64,000 nucleotides of DNA from Prorocentrum cordatum (GCA_963575745.1 CAUYUJ010001314.1:197494-261493); one strand, 5' to 3'. Counted from the stretch's first letter, positions 1-11,222 are shown. Made by a program: numbers and translations. Notes: a model not told the origin generated them from the letters alone.

Positions 1-135
1 CTCCTCCTCCTGCCTCCTCCTCCTCCTCCCCTACTCCCTCCCCTCCCCACTCCTCCTCCCTTATCCTCCTCCTCCTCCCTCCTCCTCCTCCTCCTCCTCC
101 TCCTCCTCCTCCTCCTCCTCCTCCTCCTCCTCCTC
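1..135. repeat. (TCC)n microsatellite at the left window edge
   Basis: Nearly pure TCC triplets with a few C-rich interruptions. It continues past the left edge. The same triplet recurs as TCC or AGG blocks all over the window. Confidence 0.95.
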
Positions 136-1050
136 TCTGATCCGCCTCTCTCCGCCGCATCATCTCGGCCCAGAGACAGTGGCCTCGCCCTCCAGACCCA
201 CAGGGGGGGACCTGGGACCAAGGCTCCGGCGATCGCGAACATGGATCAAAGGGGCGTGGATTAGCGACGGGCCCCGTTTCCAAGGGAAATCGTTGATTTC
301 CGCCGCCAGGCGAGGCGGCGAATCGCGAACCAATGTCGCGAATCCACGTTTGCGTGCCCCCACAAGGGGTCAGAGGTTTGTTGTTTTCGTGCATGTCCGT
401 TTGTTTTTTGCGGTCCTCCAGCTTCGGGATGTTTTTCCAGCAGCTGCACCTCGCCGAGAGCGTCCCCAGGGTGCCCGAATCGTCCCGAACGCTGCGGCTC
501 GGTCGGTTTAGCTGCGCCGCAATCGCTTGCATTCGGCCGGGTCGGTTCGATCGGTGGCTGCGGCGCTTCCGCGTCGTTGTTCGATTTCGGTTTCGCTGTC
601 AGTTCGGGCTGCATCGCCGACGTCGCCGATGCGGCGCGATTCTCCGACCGCATCTATTGTCAAAACGCTGTGGGTTCGGACGGGGCTCGCTGTTCCTTCG
701 GTCATCCTGTGGTTGTTTCTCCAGCCCTCCTCGTGCACCCAGGCGCTTTCGTGTGCCGAAAAAAAGGGCTTGTTCCTCATGATGGGGATACGTAAGATTC
801 GAGAACGCCAGAATTCGGGTGCGCCGACGTTTTTTCGACGAGCCCGTCCTGAATCGTGACGGTCCAGTTTTCGTGTCTGCAGCTGGGGCCTGCGTCAAAT
901 GTCAGACGGTCGCGTCATTTTCATGGTGGCCCCGTCGGGCCAATCCGCGTCCCCCGAACCCTAGTCCTACGCCTCCCCAGTTTATGTGATGTTCCTTCTT
1001 CTGGTAGTGCTTCGACTGCTATCGGACACCACGCGGGAGGCCTCCAGTAC
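136..1050. other. GC-rich stretch with no recognisable gene
   Basis: About 0.9 kb with several overlapping ORFs of 60-150 codons on both strands. None shows a motif I recognise, and the open frames are what high GC content alone would produce. No RNA gene or terminal repeat was seen. Confidence 0.5.
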
Positions 1051-1257
1051 CCTCCTCCTCCTCCTCGTCGTCGTCGTCGTCGTCCTCCTCCTCCTCCTCC
1101 TCCTCCCCAGTCCTCCTCTGTGTCCCCATCCTCCTCGTCCTCGTCCTCCTCCTCCTCCTCCTCTTTTTCCCCAACCATCCTGTGGTGTTGGGTCCTCGTT
1201 TTGAAGAGACGGCGCCCCGCGTTCCTCACCTCCTCCTCCTCCCCCCCCCCTCCCTCC
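1051..1257 (+). repeat. TCC tract plus array-preceding module, copy 1
   Basis: A CCTCCT-rich tract is followed at about 1169-1222 by a module with CCAACCATCCTGTGGTGTTG, then GGTCCTCGTTTTGAAGAG and a GCGCCCCGCG block, then C-rich sequence leading into the ATC tract. A nearly identical module lies at 3268-3330 before the second satellite array. A more diverged third copy lies at about 62785-62850, also leading into TCC and ATC triplets. Confidence 0.8.
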
Positions 1258-1377
<120 letters not shown>

Positions 1378-2790
1378 CCCATTTCGGCACACCCCTCACA
1401 CGTTTCGTGGCCCCATAGGGAGCTCCACCGAAGGCCCCAGTGGCAGGGTTCGCATCCTCCCCACCACGTCGGCACACCCCTCACACGCGTCGTGGCCCCA
1501 TAGGGAGCTCCACCGAAGGCCCCAGTGGCAGGGTTCGCATGCCTCCCCACCACCCATTTCGGCACACCCCTCACACGTTTCGTGGCCCCATAGGGAGCTC
1601 CACCGAAGGCCCCAGTGGCAGGGTTCGCATGCCTCCCCACCACCCATTTCGGCACACCCCTCACACGTTTCGTGGCCCCATAGGGAGCTCCACCGAAGGC
1701 CCCAGTGGCAGGGTTCGCATGCCTCCCCACCACCCATTTCGGCACACCCCTCACACGCTTCGTGGCCCCATAGGGAGCTCCACCGAAGGCCCCAGTGGCA
1801 GGGTTCGCATGCCTCCCCACCACCCATTTCGGCACACCCCTCACACGTTTCGTGGCCCCATAGGGAGCTCCACCGAAGGCCCCAGTGGCAGGGTTCGCAT
1901 GCTCCCCACCACCCATTTCGGCACACCCCTCACACGTTTCGTGGCCCCATAGGGAGCTCCACCGAAGGCCCCAGTGGCAGGGTCCGCATGCCTCCCCACC
2001 ACCCATTTCGGCACACCCCTCACACGTTTCGTGGCCCCATAGGGAGCTCCACCGAAGGCCCCATGGCAGGGTTCGCATGCTTCCCCACCACCCATTTCGG
2101 CACAACCCTCACACGTTCGTGGCCCCATAGGGAGCTCCACCGAAGGCCTCAGTGGCAGGGTTCGCATGCCTCCCCACCACCCATTTCGGCACACCCCTCA
2201 CACGTTTCGTGGCCCCATAGTGAGCTCCACCGAAGGCCCCAGTGGCAGGGTTCGCATGCCTCCCCACCACCTATTTCGGCACACCCCTCACACGTTTCGT
2301 GGCCCCATAGGGAGCTCCACCGAAGGCCCCAGTGGCAGGGTTCGCATGCATCCCCACCACCCATTTCGGCACACCCCTCACACGCTTGTGGCCCCATAGG
2401 GAGCTCCACCGAAGGCCCCAGTGGCCTGGTTCGTATGCCTCCCCAACACCCATTTCGGCACATCCCTCACACGTTTCGTGGCCCCATGGGGATTTCCATT
2501 GAAGGCCCCAGTGACTGGGTTCGCATGCGCCCCCACACCCATTTCGGCACACCCCTCATACGCTTCGTGGCCCCACAGGGAGCTCCACCGAAGGCCCCAG
2601 TGGCCTGGTTCGTATGCCGCCCCCACACCCACTTCGGCACATCCCTCACACGTTTCGTGGCCCCATGGGGATTTCCATTGAAGGCCCCAGTGGCTGCGTT
2701 CGCATGCATCCCCACCACCCATTTCGGCACACCCCTCACACGCTTCGTGGCCCCATAGGGAGATCCACCGAAGACGGTACCCACACCAGC
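1378..2790 (+). repeat. 90-bp satellite array, about 15-16 units
   Basis: Successive GGCACACCCC anchors at 1561, 1651 and 1741 give an exact 90-bp period. Each unit carries TTCGGCACACCCCTCACACG, then CGTGGCCCCATAGGGAGCTC, CACCGAAGGCCCC and CGCATGCCTCCCC blocks. Units 1-12 are highly uniform. The last three or four (2380-2790) diverge, with variants such as GGGGATTTCC and TGGTTCGTATG. Because 90 is a multiple of three, all frames stay open for long distances on both strands. I judge the resulting ORFs (up to about 390 codons) to be artefacts. Confidence 0.95.
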
Positions 2791-3412
2791 ATTACTCACA
2801 ACTGCATATGGTTGGGTCCTTCGCCAGGCTAATTCTCTTCCCCAGTCCTCCTCCGCCTCCCCCTCGGCCGCTCGAGGCGGAAAGGTCCATTCGGTGTCAG
2901 CAGTCAGTCGGCAGCGAACGAGGGGGGGAACCGAGAGGGAGGAGGCCTTCCCCGAGGGCGGCGGGGCTCCCCAGGAGCAGGAGCCCTCGCCCCTTCCGGG
3001 AGGCTTTGCGTGTCTTCGGGGGGGGGGGCCAGAAAACTTCTCGGAAGGCCGGGGGATGGCCGAGCCTTCCGAGAGGGCCTTTTGCTTCTCGTTCCCCCCC
3101 CCTGGGCACGCCGCCGACGGAACGGTCCGCGCGGCGTCGGCAGTCAGGGCGGCGGCCAGCGCCGTGGCAGCACGGGGCTCGTCGTGCAGCCTGGGGGGGA
3201 GCCCACCTCTGGGCTGCCCGGCAGTCTGTTCGGCATGGTGCGATGGCATCACCCCCTGGAGCCTTTTTTCCCAACCATCCTGTGGTGTTGGGTCCTCGTT
3301 TTGAAGAGAGCGCCCCGCGTCCTCCCTCCTCCTCCTCCCCCCCATCCCCCCTCCTCTCACCCGTCATCGTCACCATCATCGTCATCATCATCGCCGTCAT
3401 CAGCACCATCAC
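2791..3412. other. Spacer between satellite arrays, with module copy 2
   Basis: Holds a 27-bp motif (CACAACTGCATATGGTTGGG and on, 2808-2834) repeated at 5021-5047, GC-rich sequence with poly-G runs, module copy 2 (3268-3330) and a degraded ATC/CGTCATC tract at 3361-3412. No supported gene. Confidence 0.7.
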
Positions 3413-4451
3413 CCCTCACACGTGTCGTGGCCCCATAGTGAGCTCCACCGAAGGCCCCAGTGCTGCCGGCCGCATGCGTCCCGCACACCCAATTCGGCAC
3501 ACCCCTCACACGTTTCGTGGCCCCATAGGGAGCTCCACCGAAGGTCCCAGTGCTGCCGGCCGCATGCGTCCCGCACACCCATTTCGACACACCTCTCACA
3601 CGCTTCGTGGCCCCATAGGGAGCTCTCGTGGCCCCATAGGGAGCTGCACCGAAGGCCCCAGTGCCGCCGCCCGCATGCGCCCCGCATACCCAATTCGGCC
3701 ACCGAAAACCCCAGTGCCGCCGCCCGCATACGTCCCGCACACCGAATTCGGCACACCCCTCACACGTTTCGTGGGCCCATAGGGAGCTGCACCGAAGGCC
3801 CCAGTGCCGCCGCCCGCATGCGTCCCGCATACCCAATTCGGCCACCGAAAACCCCAGTGCCGCCGCCCGCATACGTCCCGCACACCGAATTCGGCACACC
3901 CCTCACACGTTTCGTGGCCCCACAGGGAGTTGCACCGAAGACCCCAGTGCCGCCGCCCGCATGCGTCCCGCATACCCAATTCGGCCACCGAAAACCCCAG
4001 TGCCGCCGCCCGCATACGTCCCGCACACCGAATTCGGCACACCCCTCACACGTTTCGTGGCCCCACAGGGAGTTGCACCGAAGACCCCAGTGCCGCCGCC
4101 CGCATGCGTCCCGCATACCCAATTCGGCCACCGAAAACCCCAGTGCCGCCGCCCGCACACGTCCCGCACACCGAATTCGGCACACCCCTCACACGTTTCG
4201 TGGCCCCACAGGGAGTTGCACCGAAGACCCCAGTGCCGCCGCCCGCATGCGTCCCGCATACCCAATTCGGCCACCGAAAACTCCAGTGCCGCCGCCCGCA
4301 TACGTCCCGCACACCGAATTCGGCACACCCCTCACACGTTTCGTGGCCCCACAGGGAGTTGCACCGAAGACCCCAGTGCCGCCGCCCGCATGCGTCCCAC
4401 ACACCCAATTCGGCACACCCCTCACACGTTTCGTGGCCCCATAGGGAGCTG
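3413..4451 (+). repeat. Second satellite array with a 143-bp higher-order unit
   Basis: It opens with three 90-bp-like units (CTGCCGGCCGCATGCGTCCC variants) and then changes to a compound repeat. The anchor ACCGAATTCGGCACACCCC occurs at 3741, 3884, 4027, 4170 and 4313, exactly 143 bp apart. Each 143-bp unit is one full ~90-bp monomer plus a ~53-bp partial monomer (CAATTCGGCCACCGAAAACC). This is a higher-order repeat derived from the first array's monomer. Confidence 0.93.
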
Positions 4452-5063
4452 GTGGTCCCGACAGCTTTCCTCAGGGCCGATTTTTTCGTCGTCGTCGTCC
4501 GTCGTCGACGTCCGACCTGCGCGCGTCGTGGGGGCTCCGCGTAGCGCGGCGCCCGCAGCCTTGAACTTTAGCCTTGAACTTTGGAGTGCGCGGGCAAAGA
4601 GGAAGGAGAAAAAGGGGAGGAAGCGGGCGCGATCCTCGTGTGGGGCGTGCCGACATGGGCGTCGCGGCGCGCGGGCGCTGCCGTCGGGGTTCCCAGGAAA
4701 ACTCTTGAGGAGGCTACGCTCAGTGCCACGAGTTCTCAGAGTCAGGCAGACCCAAACCATTCACAGTCGTATGCATTCACATTAGGCGATTCCATTCTCG
4801 CAGTCATGCAAATATAACCAATCGCACGCAAATTCATTCAGAATCAGACTCACTCGCGCTTATACTCGCCCGCGCTCAAGCTTTCATGCTCAAACCTATC
4901 GTTTTCGTTCATGTTGTGTACCCTATCACACAATTCGGCACACCCCTCATACGGTTCGTGACCCCATAGGGAGCGCCACCGAATTATATATATATATATA
5001 TATTCACAATTGCGGTATTCACAACTGCGTATGGTTGGGTCCTTCGCCGGGCTATTTTTTAAG
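4452..5063. other. Unassigned sequence with a lone satellite unit and a TA tract
   Basis: No supported gene. A single degenerate satellite monomer lies at about 4929-4983 (ATTCGGCACACCCCTCATAC ... GAGCGCCACCGAATT), directly followed by a TATATA tract (about 4984-5002) and the 27-bp motif shared with 2808-2834. Confidence 0.7.
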
Positions 5064-5262
5064 TCTGGGCGATAACGCTCATGGTCGCCCCCGCTCCCCC
5101 CCCGATCACGTCACCACGCTGTTCCCCCCACATGTCTCAAGGAATCTTCCAGGCTTTCCAGAGAATCTCAAGGGTTCCCCGCCGCAGCCACTGCCGCCGT
5201 CGGGAGGCCGAAACCCGCCGTGATGTGATCGGGGGTCCCCCCCTTCGATCACGCCGGTTATC
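5064..5262. repeat. Imperfect foldback (inverted repeat), about 199 bp
   Basis: Left arm about 5064-5113 and right arm about 5221-5262 are imperfect reverse complements. The best block pairs CCCCCGATCACGTCA (ends 5113) with TGATGTGATCGGGGG (starts 5221). The outer ends pair GGCGATAACG with CGGTTATCGC. The ~107-bp interior has no recognisable ORF. It is either MITE-like or a simple foldback; no target-site duplication was confirmed. Confidence 0.6.
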
Positions 5263-6698
5263 GCTGATAATGCAAAAACAGGCTCCTGGGCTGTGTACCC
5301 CCGTCGCAGTTTTTTTGCGATGCGTGGGCTTGAGCCCCATGCCCACTTTGGAGTGTTTTCGCCTTCGTGTCATGAGCCGTGAGAGCGACGAAGCACTGAA
5401 CCATCGCAGCTCCCTGCAGCAGCGTTTGCGACGTCAGAGTTCGTACGCATTTGCGAATGCGTGCTCCAAACAGTCATGATGTTTGGTTCGCTGTTGATAC
5501 TCATTTTGCCAGGCGTTCCGCTGCACGCGCGAAGCGGGCCGAATCATTGCCTGTGTGCATGCGTAGACAGAGCCATGGTGTAGTGGATGTTCATTCGCTC
5601 AAGTATACGAATTCGCTTGCGATTGCTAGGGCATAATCAGGCAGTGTCCTTTCTTGTGTGAAGGCTAGAGACCGGAAGGGATAACTGCTCTTGGGGCGTT
5701 TCCGTACTGTGGGAATGTTGGTTGTATGGATTCGATTAGTTTGCCATTCCGTCTTTGGTTTGAACACAGTATTTGGAGGATTGTGTATTTGTTGTGGTAT
5801 GGGTCGCCATTATCGTATTAGGTGTTTCTGTCGGTTATTGCTTCATCCCACTTGCTGATGTCGCGCATGTTCTCTTGTCACTCCCCCTCCTCTTCTGTGC
5901 ACATGCCTACTCTGGTTCAGGCGACCCAGCGGGGGGACACCTGCCGCGTCTTCTTCCACCCTAGCAAGAGCAGGCGGCATCTCTGCTATCCTGGTGACAG
6001 TCGCGGCCGCTAGTCATTGAAGTCTATGATGCGGCATGTCGTGTCAACTTGTCGGCAGTCACACGCTGAGTGCCATGTTGCCATCTCTGTTGTGTCAGCT
6101 CTTGTCTGCTTTTCTGAAACGCGGATGTGGCGTGTGGTGTTGATGGCAGGAGTGTTAGAGAGTCACGAGCACGATGATCGGGATATGCGGAGCATTCCCA
6201 GTGGTTAGCACTCCTCTTGCTTGCTCGACTCGCCCCAATGGTTTTACCGAGGCAGTCCAATGACAGCCGCGTCTCCAGTTCCAAGACCTCCAGGGACTAT
6301 CATCCCGCTGCAGGAGAGACGCTGGCTTCGGGGAAGAAAGGACGGAGATACAAGGACATACCCCGAGATCCGGCACCGCGGAAACATACAACACCGTGAG
6401 AAATAACATTTGGAGCCTTACACGTCGTTTTCCTGAGGCACTTATCGAGCCGGATCCAGTCGCGATGGCCCTGGGGCCCGAATCCCGACGAAGACGCCCA
6501 GAGTGAAAGAATAGCGGTGCCATGATCTGAAGGGGTATACCGCATGCCTCACGCACGAGAAGCGAGAGTTTCGGGCATCGAGCCTGGAGTTACATGTACG
6601 AGGCGGATGATAAAGTGGGAGGGGAGCAAGGGGTGAGGCGGGAAAGGAGGAGTTGCAGCAGCAGGCGGGGAACACTTGGGGGAGGATGGCGGGGAAAA
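5263..6698. other. Unique-looking, lower-GC sequence, no gene supported
   Basis: Composition is less extreme than in the surroundings. Open frames are short (60-130 codons) and unrelated to anything I recognise. One frame at 5773-5964 has a hydrophobic stretch (WVAIIVLGVSVGYCFI) but no other support. I cannot exclude exons of a host gene. Confidence 0.4.
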
Positions 6699-6770
6699 TC
6701 AGGAGGAGGAGGAGGAGGAGGAGGAGGAGGAGGAGGAGGAGGAGGAGGAGGAGGAGGAGGAGGAGGAGGA
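6699..6770. repeat. (AGG)n microsatellite
   Basis: About 24 AGG triplets running directly into a block of the 21-bp-periodic minisatellite. It reads as polyGlu, polyArg or polyGly in plus frames and polyPro, polyLeu or polySer in minus frames. Confidence 0.95.
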
Positions 6771-6960
6771 GGGGGCATCTTGGGAGCCTTCGGGGGCACT
6801 CTTGGGACCTCCTGGGAGCTTCCTGGGAGCATCTGAGAGCCATTTTGGGGGCCTCCTTGGGCCTCTTGGGGGCCTTTGGGGGCTCCTGGGGGCTTTTTTG
6901 GTTGTTTTAGGGCATTCCTGGCCCGTCGGACGCCGTCTTGGGGACCTCTCTGGGCCGACT
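6771..6960 (+). repeat. CTTGGGGGCC-type minisatellite block
   Basis: Degenerate repeats of the CTTGGGRGCCTC type with GGGAGCTTCCTGGGAGC variants. It belongs to the dispersed 21-bp-periodic family whose main block is 27601-30525. Confidence 0.8.
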
Positions 6961-7974
6961 TGACGCCCGAGCTCGAGCAGAAGAGAAGATAGATGTGACA
7001 ATTATTCAAGAGATCAGTACCAGTGGAACTGGAACAACAGAGACACTTGGGATGATTCTCAAGAATGGAGGAGTGAATGGCTGAGGTGATGCAATACAAA
7101 AGGACCAGTACGACTTCGTCGGTGCCGGTCCACAGTTCATCATGAAGCGGGTGCACCAGGTGTGCACAGGCATTGAGGCCTGAACTGGGAAATATTAGCT
7201 CAGGCGGGGTACGTCGGGTTACTTCGGTTTTCCGCCCCCTGGCAACCACCGCTGAGCGGTAAGATGCTCTTGGGGGTCGTTCCGGTGGCTGTGCATATGT
7301 ACACGCCAGGTGGGTTGGGGGTCGGGGCGACTCTACGGACCCCGCCGCGGGGGGAGTCAATACACCCCTTCCGCACCACCATCCGCTTGCCCATCCTGCT
7401 CTCTAGCCTTGCATGCACTGTCTGCTGCGCTGACTGCTTCTCTCCTGCAGCTACACTTTGGCTCTAGGGAAGCGAAACAAAAGCGAGCCTGCGGCGCGCG
7501 CGTGCGTCGGCCGGCGGGCCGGCCTCCTCCCTTCAGTGTGTTACCCTAGTGTATGCTTGACGGCATTACCCCTTTTTCGCCATGTCATCGGCGAAGCCCA
7601 TTGACCATAATAAATCAACGGAACATCTTGCAGGGATTATGAATATCCAGGCAAGAGACTGTCTGAGGGAGGTCCGAGCGTCGCGGAAAAGGAGGCTGCT
7701 ATCTTCGGAGGCCCTGGAGCGGTGCGCTGACCCTGTCCCTGACTATGGGTTGGAATTCCCCAAGGCCCTCGACATGTATCGCGTGGCCCAGTTTCACGGC
7801 TTTGGTGGCCCCCGAGGGGCGGTTATGTTTTGCCGCGAAGAGAGGGCCCTTGAAGGTGGGGCGCGACTCTTGGCTGTAGGGAGTGGTGGGCCTGAATGCC
7901 CAGATTACTAATCAGTCGGGTCGCAGGATGTGAGAGACACAGGTCTAAGGCCCTAGCGCCCTAACGCCCACCTC
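6961..7974. other. Unassigned sequence with one doubtful ORF
   Basis: About 1 kb without repeats I can place. The only frame worth naming is 7582-7911 (+, 109 codons, starting MSSAKPIDHNKSTEHLAGIM). Its composition is unremarkable and no domain is visible. With no neighbours or signals to support it, I leave it as a possible exon fragment or chance ORF. Confidence 0.35.
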
Positions 7975-8037
7975 CTCTTCTTCCTCCTCCTTTTCCTCCT
8001 CCTCCTCCTCCTCCTCCTCCTCCTCCTCCTCCTCCTC
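7975..8037. repeat. (TCC)n tract, left arm of a TCC/AGG inverted pair
   Basis: TCC triplets followed at once by CGGGTCTCCTACCGCCC and GGGGGAAACCGTGCAG (8036-8076). The same junction (TCC tract, then CGGGTCGCCTACGGCCC and GGGGGAAACCGTGCAG) is seen at 53314-53350. This suggests a short dispersed element read from the minus strand with an (AGG)n tail. Confidence 0.8.
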
Positions 8038-8164
8038 GGGTCTCCTACCGCCCTGGGGGAAACCGTGCAGACGTGCGTTGCCCAAGAGCTTTCTCCGACT
8101 CCGTTGGGCGGCATCGGGAAGCCTGCTCGCCACGAACGGTCGGCCCGTGGGTGTCGACCCGGGT

Positions 8165-8400
8165 CCGACGCGTCTGGCGTGGCTGCGGCGCGGAGTTGGC
8201 GGCGCCACGGGAATAGGAGTAGGAGGAGGAGGAGGAGGAGGAGGAGGAGGAGGAGGAGGAGGAGGAGGAGAAGGAGGAGGAGAAAAAAAAAGAGGGGGGA
8301 GGAGGGGGAGGAGCAGGAGGAGGAGGCGGAGGAGGAGGAGGACCGAGGAAGAGGACCGAGGAGGAGGACCGAGGAGGAGGCGCGGAGTTGGCGGACAAGG
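8165..8400 (+). repeat. Short dispersed element with (AGG)n tail, copy 1
   Basis: GGCGTGGCTGCGGCGCGGAG and TTGGCGGCGCCACGGG (about 8176-8212) are followed by a long AGG tract (8220-8380). A second copy of the same head (GGCGTGGCTTCGTCGCGGAG, TTGGCGGCGCCGCGGG) followed by AGG lies at 8838-8975, and a fragment (GCGCGGAGTTGGCGGA) at about 8380-8396. A constant head with an AGG tail looks like a SINE or other short retroposon with a microsatellite tail. Confidence 0.6.
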
Positions 8401-8579
8401 CCCACAGAAGGTGCAGCGCAGCTTTGTCCTCATCCCTTCCCAGACCCCTTCGCGCTGTGAAAAACAATCACCACTGGAGGGTTTGTTTTCACAACTTTCG
8501 GCCTCCGGGGGCCCTTCCTGGGCCTCGGGGCCGTCAGAACACGACACGGGATGGAAAACCGGTCCCGGGGGTCGACGCC

Positions 8580-8820
8580 GTGATCGTTTTTAATTCATTG
8601 TTTTGCCGATCGGCGCGGGTCCCCAACCCCCCCTACCCCCCCCCTGGAGTAGATTTCGGTTGTCTTTCAGCGCATGTTTCGTGCGGGTGGAGTCTCCCCA
8701 GAGGCAGCACTCTTGCAAAAAGTCGCATTGAGCAGGGGTCCAGAGCCAAACCTCCTTCTCCCCCCCTTTTCCGCCCAATGTCGAAACGCCGAATAGGTAA
8801 ACGCTCACGTTGCGGAAAAA
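8580..8820 (+). repeat. Dispersed ~240-bp repeat, copy 1
   Basis: Colinear with 41140-41378. Shared blocks include GATCGTTT, TGTTTTGCCGATCGGC, GGAGTCTC with CCC and CAG, GCACT with TTGCAAAAA, AGCAGGGGTC, and GTCGAAACGCCGAA/GTGAAACGCCGAA with AAACGCTCA. No coding potential was recognised. Confidence 0.75.
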
Positions 8821-8837
8821 ACACGACGTCGTGTCGG

Positions 8838-8978
8838 CGTGGCTTCGTCGCGGAGTTGGCGGCGCCGCGGGAGGAGGAGGAGGAGGAGGAGGAGGAGGAG
8901 GAGGAGGAGGAGGAGGAGGAGGAGAAGGAGAAGGAGGAGGCGGAGGAGGAGGCGGAGGAGGAGGAAGAAAAGGAGGAG
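8838..8978 (+). repeat. Short dispersed element with (AGG)n tail, copy 2
   Basis: Same head as at 8176-8212, followed by AGG and GGAGAAGGAG triplets to about 8978. The following CCGGTCCCGGGGGTTGACG is also found at 8560-8578. Confidence 0.6.
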
Positions 8979-10370
8979 GACTAGGGATGACACGCCGGTC
9001 CCGGGGGTTGACGTTGCGAAAAAAACACGACGTCGGGTCCAGACCTGAGGGGGTCGACGTTGTGAACAACTCTCGACGTCGGGGGTCGGGGGTTGGGGAC
9101 CCTCCCGGCTTTCGCGAGCCCCCCTCTCCGCCTGGCGTGTGCTGCAGGAGCGCCAGAGCCGGTTGCGCGAGGAGTGCGAGAAGAAAGTTGGAAAGGAGGT
9201 CTTCCACAAGGCGGCTGGACACTGGTCCGCGGCGGGGATTTATCTATAACCAGCGCCTGAGGATTCGACCTCCACAAGCGGTGGACTTGTATAGATTCGG
9301 CCCCCCAGGGGCCGGATGTATCCATATCCGCCGCCCGCTGAGGCACCAGGACGTCGGTTCCCAGGCGGTGGATATGGACAACTTCCCGCCTAGCAAGCGG
9401 AGGGTCGGAGGAGCTGAGCCCGACGGGGGAGCGCCCTGTTTCTGCAACCGCCGCTCCTGAGGGCGTGCATCTTCTGCTGCCCCCCTCTTCCCTCACCGGC
9501 CTCTCTGGTGCTGTGCATCAGCCGTGCCTTCTGCTGCGGCCCCTGGGCTTCGTCCCTGGGCCGCGCACCAGGATCTGACCCGAGTTCCTCTTCATGTCCT
9601 CGCTCCGCGGCCGCCTCTCCCCCTCTCGACCACTGGAGCAACGTGTGTTGGGCGCAGTTGGCTGCCGCGCGGCCCGCCGTGGCCCCGTCCGCGCCGAGCC
9701 CCGCGGCGCTGCGACCCGGCAAGAATTCCTGCCACGATCCGGGGGGAAGACAGCTCACGAAAATTGTCACCGGTGCCACGGTCTGCAGGCTGGCACAGGT
9801 CTGCATTGCTCGGCGTCAGACCTTGACGTCCACCGACGTGTTTTTGAAATGCGCGGCCCCAGAGCTCCCGAGCCCTTCCCCGGGGGTTGTTTGTCGCCCT
9901 TGGTCCATCTCCGTTTTTGGTGGCCCAGGGTTCCTATCATTGGCCCTTGAGGCCAGATTTTAACAAAACGCCCGGATTGAAACAACATGTCGTCGGAGTT
10001 CTGGAGAGTTTGCATGTTGATCTTCCTTGTGTAACCATATTCTTTACCAACAGCTTTGGCGGGTCTGTCTACCGACCCCGGAACCATGGCCGCAGAGGCC
10101 CAATGCTGGCGCCCGGGTTGTTCTTTCTTGAAGTTCTTCTTCACAAGCCCGGAGAGACGAGGGCTTTCTCTGCTCACCCATGGCTCGAGGAACCGCAGAG
10201 ACATAGTAAGGCGTGTGGATTAGCGACGGAGTCCGCTCCCATGTGGAAATCAACGAGCATTGGCCTCACCCACACCAGTGTGCCACCAGATCGACGGATC
10301 TCTATAGAGTGAGTCAGAATGGCAGTCTTCTCATCGGGACGCCTGTTTTGAGTATCGAAGAATCGTCGAA
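8979..10370. other. Unassigned, no gene supported
   Basis: GC-rich sequence with overlapping ORFs of 60-216 codons in several frames, none with a recognisable motif. A minor inverted repeat pairs ATCCATATCCGCCGCC (near 9318) with GGCGGTGGATATGGAC (near 9364). Confidence 0.4.
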
Positions 10371-10375
10371 CTTTT

Positions 10376-10505
10376 GACAGGTCCGCGCGGACCTCACCGG
10401 CGCTGGGCCCCCCTCGGCGGCACCTCTGGCTCCGTACCGAGCGCGCCACGGAAGGGGCGTCCAGCGCCGATCCAAGAAATCCTCGCGGACCTCCGAAAGT
10501 TTGTT
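10376..10505 (-). repeat. MITE-like family B, copy 1
   Basis: Ends are imperfect inverted repeats: AGGTCCGCGCGGACCTCACC (from 10380) and GATCCAAGAAATCCTCGCGG with ACCTCCGAAAG (ending about 10500). The right end read in reverse matches the left end of the copy at 54117. Related copies are at 54117-54246 and 60656-60777. Length is about 130 bp with no ORF of its own, consistent with a non-autonomous element. Confidence 0.55.
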
Positions 10506-10764
10506 GCAGTCTCCTCATCGCGACACATCTTGATTTCTGGCTTTGACCAGGGCGTGGACTTCTGACCATGGCTTCCCGGACCATCTTCGCGATATTGAAT
10601 TGTCTGCCTCCTGGAGCTGTCGCCTTCCGATGCAGGTTGCAGGAGGGCCAAGACGAACCTTAGATTTGGAGGGTTACGCTCGTGTTCATAATGATTGTGC
10701 TCTCCACTGTGGAACGTTTTTCGTTTAGGGTTTCTCCGTGGGGCATTCGACGAAGGGTTTCATG

Positions 10765-10767
<3 letters not shown>

Positions 10768-10799
<32 letters not shown>

Positions 10800-10817
10800 A
10801 AAAAAAAAAAAAAAAAA
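10768..10817. repeat. (GA)n followed by a poly-A run
   Basis: GAGAGA dinucleotides (about 12 units) then about 23 A. The poly-A could be the tail of an unrecognised retroposed sequence, but nothing upstream supports this. Confidence 0.85.
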
Positions 10818-10853
10818 GAAGAAAGAGCGAGAGAGAGGGAGCGCGTTCCAAAT

Positions 10854-10921
10854 TTAAGTCGGGCATGTTCTTCTACAGGCTTCAGGAAAAATAGTCCAAC
10901 ATAGTCTGGTGACGATTTTTC
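10854..10921 (+). repeat. TTAA-ended MITE family A, left-half remnant
   Basis: Starts TTAAGTCGGGCATGTTC with CTACAGG as in the complete copies at 41798 and 42661. The interior AGTCCAACATAGTCTGG, GACGATTTTT matches the interior of the 41798 copy. The right terminal repeat is absent. Confidence 0.7.
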
Positions 10922-11060
10922 ATCTCCTTCGTATCCGTAAGGGCTTCGCCGCCGGCCGCCAGCCCCTCCTCTATCATAAATCAGAGTCGCGTCGGTGCGT
11001 CTCGGTGCATCTCGGGGCGGATAGGAATCATCAGCGCATATTGAGACGTTGGCATTGTCG

Positions 11061-11222
11061 AAGACGCTTACGGCGAATCACCGCCGCTCCCTGCCTTCTT
11101 GGAAGCGCCTGCGTGGCCGAAAGTTGGGTTTGAGCTTGGCCAAGCTATCGGGCCACGCGTTCCCCGAGTGGGTTCGAAAGCCTTCGGGGAACACGGAATC
11201 GGCTGAGCTATCGGACCAGGTG
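11061..11222 (+). repeat. Dispersed ~155-bp repeat flanking the minisatellite, copy 1
   Basis: Colinear with 29124-29272. Shared blocks are GAAGACGC, TACGGCGAATCACCGCCGC, GGAAGCGCCT, GTGGCCGAA, CCAAGCTATCGG, GTTCCCCGA and AAAGCCTTCGGGGAACACG. In both places it sits just left of the 21-bp-periodic minisatellite, so the pair behaves as one composite unit. Confidence 0.85.
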
